A stretch of DNA of 12,524 nucleotides from Deltaproteobacteria bacterium (lineage in GTDB: Bacteria > Desulfobacterota > DSM-4660 > Desulfatiglandales > Desulfatiglandaceae). The notes beneath the pieces are model-generated. The model was not told the DNA's origin. It was given only the letters and a program-made list of their open reading frames with translations, and ran no database searches. Every line of letters starts with the position of its first letter. Within the stretch, counting starts at the first letter, position 1. The stretch is from NCBI GenBank assembly GCA_021159525.1, contig JAGHEC010000305.1:1-12524 (forward strand). Reading direction: 5' to 3'. Shown here in pieces: positions 7,811-12,524 of this stretch. The translations under genes were made by a program, and so were the position numbers.

Positions 7811-7850
7811 ACACAGGCCCCGCCGATTGCTTGATCGGCGGGGCCTGTGT
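7811..7850 (+). terminator. Strong hairpin terminator after the LipS-like gene
   Basis: ACACAGGCCCCGCCGAT (7811-7827) pairs perfectly with 7834-7850 across the 6-base loop TGCTTG, giving a 17-bp GC-rich stem. It is followed by GTTTCC, so the U-tract is short; termination may be partial. It starts 14 bases after the stop at 7794-7796 and marks the end of the lipoylation cluster. Confidence 0.85.
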
Positions 7851-7890
7851 GTTTCCGGGAAGGGCATGCAGCATAAAAGGCGCTGTGACT

Positions 7891-7963
7891 TTTTTTTGAC
7901 GCGACTGCCCGGAGGCCCGGAGCGGAAGAAAAATCCTCCTGCCCCGGGTTATTGAGCTGTTAC
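7891..7963 (+). mobile_element. Right end of IS66-like MITE family (copy C)
   Basis: Contains GACGCGACTGCC, then CGGAGGCCCGGAGCGGAAG, then AGAAAAATCCTCCTGCCCC and the terminal ATTGAGCTGTTAC (7951-7963). The terminus in reverse complement is GTAACAGCTCAAT, identical to the left end of copy B. Only one end is present, so this is a truncated or solo-end copy. It separates the LipS-like gene from the broken antitoxin. Confidence 0.65.
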
Positions 7964-8013
7964 GAGTAACCGAATAATTGAAGCCCTGTTATATGCTGCC
8001 AGTGGAGTTGCAG

Positions 8014-8193
8014 ATGGATAGGCAAACATATAACGTTAAGGAAGCCAGCGCGAACTTTCCCTGACTGTTGCAGGCGGTTGCATCGGGAACGGATGTCATC
8101 ATCTCCGACAAGGGGAAACCTATGCCACGCCTTTCTCGCACAGAAGAGATCCCTCTCAAAATTCGGTTTGGCGTCCTCAAGCAAAAGGGGTAA
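8014..8193 (+). pseudogene. Phd/YefM-type antitoxin remnant with premature stop
   Basis: From the ATG at 8014 the frame reads MDRQTYNVKEASANFP, then TGA at 8062-8064, then LLQAVASGTDVIISDKGKP, then MPRLSRTEEIPLK to a TAA at 8191-8193. The wording (YNVKEA, FxxLLQAV, VIIxxxGKP) is the DNA-binding N-terminal half of Phd/YefM antitoxins of type II toxin-antitoxin pairs. Family members usually have an arginine at the stopped codon, so one CGA to TGA transition explains the break. GGAG at 8004-8007 is a good ribosome site six bases from the ATG, so the gene was once translated. It also looks cut short at the 3' end, where the repeat GTAACCGTTTACGG (8190-8203) begins. No toxin gene follows; 8204-8341 holds nothing I recognise. 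Confidence 0.75.
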
Positions 8194-8203
8194 CCGTTTA
8201 CGG
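8190..8203 (+). repeat. Short dispersed repeat GTAACCGTTYACGG, copy 1
   Basis: GTAACCGTTTACGG. It matches 10458-10471 and, in reverse complement, 11040-11053 with one mismatch. The context CAAAAGGG before it and GGGG-CTTGA after it is also shared with the copy at 11040-11053, so a longer degenerate repeat may be present. It overlaps the last codon and the stop of the antitoxin remnant. Function is unknown. Confidence 0.5.
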
Positions 8204-8341
8204 GGGCTTGACAGATGAACGCTTTTTCCCTACGGTTTGAGAGCTCTGGAATGCGACCTGTCAGCGTGTAATGAGCTTGCCACAGGGCTGGAATCGAATG
8301 GTTGGGCAGGGCGCGATGTGATTTCTTGGAAGGGGTGACAG

Positions 8342-8956
8342 GTGCTTCGAAGGGACGACCGATTGCTTGGGGTGGTAAAGGCCTTTGCCAGGATTGCCCT
8401 TTCCCTGTTTTATCGCATTGAAATCGAGGGGCAGGACCGGCTGCCCCCTGAAGACGCTTTTGTGCTCCTCCCGAAACACCAGCGGTGGCAGGACATTCCC
8501 ATTATTGCCCTTGCCGCCCCGAGGCCTCTTTATTATGTTGCCAAACATGACTTATTTACCAATCCGCTGACAAGATGGTTCCTGGGTTCTCTCGGGGGCA
8601 TCCCCCTGAACCGGCATGAGCCGATCAAGAGCAGGGAATCCATAAGGGCTGTCATGGCTGCCCTGAAGTCTGGTGAAGGCGTAGTCGTCTTTCCGGAAGG
8701 CACCTACTATGTCAACAGGATGGGGTCCGGCAAGCCGGGATTGGTGCGCCTCATCATCGGCCGGGCTGCGGCCCCCCTGATCCCGGCAGGCCTGCGCTAT
8801 CGGGAAGGGAAGGGCAAAACCGCGGTTCACGTGTCTTTCGGCACGCCCATCTATCCGGATGCATCCGGCCCCGGCCGGTCCGTTCTGGACAGGGTGATGA
8901 AGGAGATCGCCGCGCTGTCGGGATTGGGGGAGAAGCGGGGAAATGGGGTGCGATGA
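8342..8956 (+). CDS. plsC: 1-acyl-sn-glycerol-3-phosphate acyltransferase (PlsC-like)
   Basis: Transfers an acyl chain to lysophosphatidate to make phosphatidate in membrane lipid synthesis; other lyso-acceptors are possible for this family. The 204-residue protein has the HX4D catalytic motif (H46 to D51, KHQRWQD), GGIPLNR (85-91) and FPEGT (117-121), which bind the glycerophosphate, and a block-IV-like PLIPAGLR (145-152). The usual asparagine before the catalytic histidine is a lysine. A hydrophobic stretch at about 11-24 is a likely membrane contact. The start is GTG at 8342, six bases after AAGGGG. The stop lies 56 bases before the M20 peptidase, so the two are probably one operon. Confidence 0.85.
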   Translation: MLRRDDRLLGVVKAFARIALSLFYRIEIEGQDRLPPEDAFVLLPKHQRWQDIPIIALAAPRPLYYVAKHDLFTNPLTRWFLGSLGGIPLNRHEPIKSRESIRAVMAALKSGEGVVVFPEGTYYVNRMGSGKPGLVRLIIGRAAAPLIPAGLRYREGKGKTAVHVSFGTPIYPDASGPGRSVLDRVMKEIAALSGLGEKRGNGVR

Positions 8957-9012
8957 GCCGGCATTGGGCGTTGGCATCTGGAAATATTGCTCCAGGAGAA
9001 GGAGAAATCAGT

Positions 9013-10251
9013 ATGTCCGATTTAAAAACCGTTCTTGACCATATTGAGGGGAGCAGGGACGAGATCATACAGGTTCAGGGGGAATTGACGGGCCGGGTTG
9101 CCCTGGGACCGGACAACGGGGGATCCGGCGAGCACGAAAAAACGGCCTATATAAGAGGTCTTCTCGAGGCGCTTGGCCCGGATAGGATCCAGGAGATTCA
9201 TGCCCCTGACGAGCGTGCCGATGGCGGCTATCGGCCCAATCTCATCGCCATGTGGAAAGGGAAACAGGAATCACCGACCGTTTGGGTCTTGAGTCACTCC
9301 GATGTCGTGCCCCCGGGCGATCTTTCTCTGTGGGATTCCGATCCCTATACCGTGAAGGTGGAGGGTGACAGAATCGTCGGAAGGGGCGTGGAGGACAACC
9401 AGCACGGCTTTGTCAGCTCCTACCTGGCCCTGAAGTGCATTCTCGATTCGGGTCAGGATCTGGAAAGGCCTGTGGGCCTTGTTGTAGTCGCAGATGAGGA
9501 AACAGGGAGCCGTTATGGCCTGGCGTATGTCCTGGCGCATTACAGGGAGCTTTTCAGCCCCCGGGATCTCATTATTGTGCCGGACGCCGGCAACGAAGAC
9601 GGCGCCATGATCGAGGTTGCGGAGAAATCCATGCTGTGGCTCAGGTTCACTGTCACTGGCCGTCAATGTCACGCCAGCACGCCTGATAAAGGAAAGAACT
9701 CACTTTCAGGTGCTGCCAGGGCTATCTTGGCCCTCGAACAGCTTGCTGATCGCTTTGACCTTTCAGACCCGCTCTTCAGTCCTCCCCGATCCACCTTTGC
9801 GCCTACCAAAAAGGAGGCAAATGTCCCCAACATCAACACGATTCCCGGGAAAGACGTCTTTTATATGGATTGCAGGGTACTTCCCCAGTATCCTGTGGCG
9901 CAGATCATTTCTGCATCAAGGGAGATCGCAGGCCGCGTCGCGGAACAGACCGGGCTGCAGGTCGATGTGGATGTGGCGCAGTGCCAGGAGGCGGCGCCTC
10001 CCACCTCTGTGGAGGCCTTGGTTGTGACCGAGCTGGCAAAGGCCATCAAGGCCGTGACCGGCAGGGAGGGAAGGCCCATGGGCATCGGCGGCGGCACGGT
10101 GGCTGCTTTTTTCCGTGAGCATGGCCTGCCTGCCGCGGTCTGGTCGACCTGTCCGGATACTGCCCACCAACCCAACGAGTTCTGCCGGATTTCGGATGTG
10201 ATCACGGATGCCAAAATCTTTGCCTGTGTGTACCAGGGCAGGCGTCCATGA
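9013..10251 (+). CDS. M20 family metallopeptidase (ArgE/DapE/CPG2 type)
   Basis: A 412-residue zinc-dependent hydrolase of the M20 family, which cleaves dipeptides or removes acyl or succinyl groups from amino acids. Visible motifs are HSD (95-97), GVEDNQHG (125-132, metal ligand D128), DEETGS (161-166, catalytic E162 and ligand E163), PDAG (190-193, D191), HASTP (220-224) and CPDTAHQPNEF (380-390, H385). All expected metal ligands are present, so it should be active; the substrate cannot be told. The ATG at 9013 is preferred because AGGAGAAGGAG (8994-9004) lies eight bases upstream. An earlier in-frame ATG at 8953 overlaps plsC by ATGA but adds 20 unconserved residues and has no good ribosome site. 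Confidence 0.88.
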   Translation: MSDLKTVLDHIEGSRDEIIQVQGELTGRVALGPDNGGSGEHEKTAYIRGLLEALGPDRIQEIHAPDERADGGYRPNLIAMWKGKQESPTVWVLSHSDVVPPGDLSLWDSDPYTVKVEGDRIVGRGVEDNQHGFVSSYLALKCILDSGQDLERPVGLVVVADEETGSRYGLAYVLAHYRELFSPRDLIIVPDAGNEDGAMIEVAEKSMLWLRFTVTGRQCHASTPDKGKNSLSGAARAILALEQLADRFDLSDPLFSPPRSTFAPTKKEANVPNINTIPGKDVFYMDCRVLPQYPVAQIISASREIAGRVAEQTGLQVDVDVAQCQEAAPPTSVEALVVTELAKAIKAVTGREGRPMGIGGGTVAAFFREHGLPAAVWSTCPDTAHQPNEFCRISDVITDAKIFACVYQGRRP

Positions 10252-10268
10252 TAAGGCCTGCGCAGAGG

Positions 10269-10361
10269 GAAGAGACCAGCCCGGAGGGTCGGAGCGGAAG
10301 AAAAAATCCTCCTGCCCCGGCACTACGTTCGCTGTTGTCCCCCTGATTATTGAGCTGATAA
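10269..10361 (+). mobile_element. Right end of IS66-like MITE family (copy D)
   Basis: Starts GAAGAGACCAGCCCGGAGG, passes through AAAAAATCCTCCTGCCCC and the inner block GCTGTTGTCCCCCTG, and ends ATTGAGCTGATAA at 10361. The order of blocks matches the right half of copy B, but the terminus is diverged (no GTAA complement) and the left arm is missing. It begins about 18 bases after the peptidase stop. Confidence 0.6.
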
Positions 10362-10507
10362 GCCGAAGGCCTAAAGAGCAGTCGGTTGGTTCCTTGTTTT
10401 TGGATTGACAGGCCTGAAGTGATGCCGTAAGCTTCAATCCTCCACCAAAAAATACGTGTAACCGTTCACGGCTGATTTTTGGTCAAATTTGGGATTGTCC
10501 GGCTGAC
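10362..10507. other. Gene-free spacer with second GTAACCGTTCACGG copy
   Basis: No gene is recognised. GTAACCGTTCACGG lies at 10458-10471, an exact match to the reverse complement of 11040-11053. The flanks CCAAAAAA (10445-10452) and TTTTTGG (10476-10482) form a weak inverted repeat around it. Confidence 0.4.
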
Positions 10508-10602
10508 GTAACAGCTCAATAACCCGGGGCAGGAGGGTTTTTCTGACGCGACTGCCGGGAGGGCGCCGTCTCTTCTTCGCTCGCTTCGCCCGACTCAGAC
10601 CC

Positions 10603-10723
10603 CATCCTTCGGATGGGTCCCCGGTTTGTCCTCGCTCTGCTCGGACTCCCCATTCTTCGGATGGGTCCCCGGTTTGTCCTCGCTCTGCTCGGACTCCCCA
10701 TCCTTCGGATGGGTCCCCGGTTT
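10603..10723. repeat. 48-bp tandem repeat block, 2.5 units
   Basis: Units begin at 10603, 10651 and 10699, the last one incomplete. Each contains CCCATCC-TTC-GGATGGG, a 7-bp stem hairpin. Because 48 is a multiple of three, all frames stay open and yield a spurious 16-residue peptide repeat. It is the reverse complement of the block at 1-96, with few differences, and shares the flanking GGTCTGAGTCG segment. Confidence 0.85.
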
Positions 10724-10724
10724 C

Positions 10725-10907
10725 GTGACTTATCAGTGGGGGAAGCCGCAGCTCGACGAATGCGGGAATGCCAAAGGGGCAAGCCTGCCCGCCATTGCCT
10801 TGTTACCCATGTTACTACCTTCTGCCATCGCAGATCCACGGGACGAAAGTCTTGGCAAGAACGCTCAATTGGCCTTGGCAGGCGGGTTTTCTCCGCAGAT
10901 AAGTCAC
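10725..10907. mobile_element. Candidate 183-bp nested insertion with 10-bp inverted ends
   Basis: GTGACTTATC (10725-10734) and GATAAGTCAC (10898-10907) are perfect inverted repeats 163 bases apart. Removing the segment would join TTTC to TGAAGAGACC, which restores the junction seen intact in copy B (TTTTTCTGAAGAGACC at 2391-2404). No target duplication is visible and no protein is credible inside. It could also be a large palindromic arm of the host element. Confidence 0.4.
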
Positions 10908-11000
10908 TGAAGAGACCAGCCCGGAGGCCCGGAGCACAAGAAAAATCTTCCTGCCCCTGTGGTACGGTCGCTGTTATCCCCCCAATTATTGAGCTGATGC

Positions 11001-11213
11001 GATTTTTTCATATCAGTATATCACGGAGATCTCAAGACCCCGTGAACGGTTACCCGGCCCTTTTGATCGAACATCCGGCGAAGATGTCGGATTTGGCAAC
11101 AATATACTTATCACATGTTGATCCCGGCCACTGACAGGATCCAGTGGAATCCAGGCCGTCAGTAATGTTCGCGCAGGGCATAAACCCGGGCGGCAGGGCC
11201 ATGGGGCCATTGC
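11001..11213. other. Gene-free region with third GTAACCGTTCACGG copy (inverted)
   Basis: CCGTGAACGGTTAC at 11040-11053 is the reverse complement of 10458-10471. The remainder contains no recognised gene, RNA or clear terminator; a GGGCCATGGGGCCATTG stretch near 11196-11212 lies at the 3' end of the radical SAM gene and could form a weak hairpin. Confidence 0.4.
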
Positions 11214-12185
11214 TTACGCCTTGGGCCCTGCGCCTTCCATATAGGCCTGGGCCTTTTTCCCTGTGGCTGCATAATAAACCGTTTCGCCCTTTCGCTCGGT
11301 GCGTATCTCATTTGTGCTCAGCAGATTTCCCAGGTATTTTGAGACCTCATTGAGGTGCATGCCAAATCCTTCGGCGATCTGGCCTGCGGTGCAGGGCCTG
11401 CGCCGCAGCATGGCCAGGACCGATTCCCTGTTGGCCTTCAATTTAAGATCCTTTTGCTTGGAAAATTCAGCGATGATCTCCGCCTGTGGGTGAAACAGGT
11501 GCGTCAATTCCATCATCCGTTCGGGGGATACGGGTACGGCAAAATCCTCGGCGGCTGGACGCACGGCTGTGTTGAGCTGGATGCGGTCAGGCCGGATCTC
11601 TTCCGCTAATGTGGAGATCCTGCTGACATCCACAGGCATGGCATTCATGCCGGAAACCAGAAAGACCTCCATCCACAGCTGTCCATTGTATTCCTCTCGA
11701 AAGGCCTTCTGTCCCTTGACCAAGTCTTCGAACCGGAGTTGTACATGGGGGCGGTTCACCCAGCCAAAAGATGCCTGGTCCCAGGCGCTCAACGATACCT
11801 TCACAATGTTTGCCAGCCTGGCCGCCTCTCTGACCTCCGGGAGGTGCAGCAGGGTGCCGTTGGTCAACAAAAGGGAAGGGATGTTGCTTTTTCCCCGTAC
11901 CAGGGCCAGCACATCCCCGAAGTGTTCATGGAGGGTAGGCTCCCCGGACCCGGACAGGGTGATGTAATCTGCCTGGCCGTCGGTTTCAAGCCATTCCTCA
12001 AGTTCACTCAGGACCTCATCTATGTTCACATATTCTTGACGCTCGACAGTCTTATTGGTCGTGCGGCCCAACTGGCAGAACACGCAGTCCAGGCTGCACG
12101 TTTTGTAAGGGGTCAGGTCTACGCCCAGGGACCGGCCGAAACGTCGGGAAGGCACCGGGCCGAACAGGTATTTTCTTTCTTTCAT
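11214..12185 (-). CDS. Radical SAM protein with C-terminal winged-helix domain
   Basis: A 323-residue protein. C30, C34 and C37 (CSLDCVFC) form the CX3CX2C cluster site, and GSGEPTLH (79-86) is the usual SAM-binding GGE-like motif. The N-terminal FGPVPSRRFGRSLG wording is typical of a radical SAM family (COG0731-like) found widely in Desulfobacterota and methanogens, whose substrate is unknown. Residues about 252-310 look like a winged-helix DNA-binding domain, as in ArsR/MarR regulators (RESVLAML, TAGQIAEGF, VSKYLGNLL). No TYW1-type domains are seen, so wyosine synthesis is unlikely. The ATG at 12183-12185 (minus strand) has a GAGGA ribosome site seven bases upstream. It is the only minus-strand gene on this side and stands alone. 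Confidence 0.85.
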   Translation of the reverse strand: MKERKYLFGPVPSRRFGRSLGVDLTPYKTCSLDCVFCQLGRTTNKTVERQEYVNIDEVLSELEEWLETDGQADYITLSGSGEPTLHEHFGDVLALVRGKSNIPSLLLTNGTLLHLPEVREAARLANIVKVSLSAWDQASFGWVNRPHVQLRFEDLVKGQKAFREEYNGQLWMEVFLVSGMNAMPVDVSRISTLAEEIRPDRIQLNTAVRPAAEDFAVPVSPERMMELTHLFHPQAEIIAEFSKQKDLKLKANRESVLAMLRRRPCTAGQIAEGFGMHLNEVSKYLGNLLSTNEIRTERKGETVYYAATGKKAQAYMEGAGPKA

Positions 12186-12524
12186 GGTTTGTTCCTCATA
12201 ATGGGTTGGGGCCCCAGCCCCTTCCTTGAATAAAACCCTCAGGGGTAAACTGCTCGATCAGGTCTTGATGTTTTATGCCTAATGGCGGCCTTACGGCCGT
12301 AAACAAACAGGTTTTGGCCAAGTCCCGCAAGTGCGGCGCCCCCCAAAGTCCGACAATGTTATGCCCGCGCGGGGGGTCACTGCCTCCCCTCCAAGACGGG
12401 ACAAAAACCTGATACAGCTCTTGGGAACGGCGGCAGAGCGTTGGAATTCGTTCTGATCCAGCCCCGAGGAGAGTCTTTCATAAGACGGTAGTCCTTTGCC
12501 GCCTTTGCATAAATGCTATTACGA
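12186..12524. other. Right-edge region, no gene recognised
   Basis: 339 bases. The ribosome site of the radical SAM gene lies just at its left (12186-12205). A small palindrome, TTACGGCCGTAA, is at 12291-12302. Both strands contain only short open stretches without starts or recognisable family wording. The final GCTATTACGA resembles the end of copy A (176-190) but is too short to call. Confidence 0.5.

Larger units (their letters stand above)
10508..11000. mobile_element. Composite IS66-like MITE (copy E-F) with internal tandem repeats
   Basis: Left end GTAACAGCTCAAT (10508-10520), right end ATTGAGCTGATGC (10988-11000). The left arm carries CCGGGGCAGGAGGGTTTTTCTG and GCGCCGTCTC; the right arm (10908-11000) carries GAAGAGACCAGCCCGGAGG, AAGAAAAATCTTCCTGCCCC and TGTTATCCCCCC as in copy B. 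Between them are 2.5 units of a 48-bp tandem repeat and a 183-bp segment with its own inverted ends. The flanks (10500-10507 and 11001-11008) are not duplicated, so either the target site has decayed or two half elements met by recombination. No transposase is encoded. Confidence 0.6.

Noticed and set aside
6765..7874. 369-residue open frame on the minus strand
   Set aside because: It is the antisense shadow of the LipS-like gene and crosses its terminator hairpin; no family wording is visible.
8062..8064. TGA in the antitoxin read as selenocysteine
   Set aside because: Antitoxins of this family have arginine here, no SECIS-like hairpin follows directly, and a single CGA to TGA change explains it.
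8194..8341. Toxin gene after the antitoxin remnant
   Set aside because: Only a short open stretch without a start codon and without PIN, Fic or RelE wording was found.
8953..9012. Upstream ATG for the M20 peptidase overlapping plsC
   Set aside because: The ATG at 9013 has a far better ribosome site and the additional 20 residues show no family similarity.
1..10723. Composite transposon bounded by the inverted repeat blocks
   Set aside because: No transposase lies between them, the cargo is ordinary housekeeping genes, and the same repeat family occurs several times inside.
10603..10723. CRISPR array
   Set aside because: The units are contiguous 48-bp tandems without unique spacers, and there are no cas genes.
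10613..11134. Open frame encoding a 16-residue peptide repeat (MGPRFVLALLGLPILR)
   Set aside because: It is produced by the 48-bp tandem DNA repeat, whose length is a multiple of three; the other frames and strand are open as well, there is no ribosome site, and it runs across the MITE end.

Overview
The window reads as a chromosomal segment of a free-living anaerobic bacterium, most likely a member of the Desulfobacterota (former Deltaproteobacteria). This rests on high GC, gene content, protein wording and the style of the intergenic repeats. No 16S or other marker is present, so the assignment is an inference.

Layout. 1-392: no gene. It holds the inner part and right end of a dispersed repeat with 48-bp tandem units, and a REP-like palindrome. 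393-2257 (minus): uvrC, complete in content but split by a one-base frameshift. 2258-2614: divergent intergenic region with a nearly perfect 129-bp MITE that has 13-bp inverted ends and an 8-bp target duplication. 2615-4868 (plus): a ChaN-like lipoprotein overlapping hisD. 5012-7796 (plus): a GcvH-like lipoyl carrier, a lipoate-protein ligase with a fused LplB-like C-terminus, and a BioB-like radical SAM protein of the LipS1/LipS2 type, closed by a strong hairpin. 7797-8341: another MITE end and a dead Phd/YefM antitoxin. 8342-10251 (plus): a PlsC-type acyltransferase and an M20 metallopeptidase. 10252-11213: a repeat-rich, gene-free stretch with a roughly 490-bp composite of the same MITE family. 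11214-12185 (minus): a radical SAM protein with a C-terminal winged helix. 12186-12524: no gene recognised.

The most interesting functional unit is the carrier/ligase/radical SAM cluster at 5012-7796. It looks like a compact lipoylation module: the ligase would charge the carrier with octanoate or lipoate, and the radical SAM protein would insert sulfur in place of classical LipA. Known systems of this type use two radical SAM proteins, LipS1 and LipS2, but only one is encoded here. No gcvT or gcvP is present, so the carrier's client enzyme is unknown.

The second theme is mobile DNA. At least five intergenic sites carry ends of one repeat family with IS66-like features: ends reading GTAA and an 8-bp duplication at the intact copy. 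Two near-identical 48-bp tandem blocks lie in inverted orientation at about 1-100 and 10603-10723, enclosing about 10 kb.
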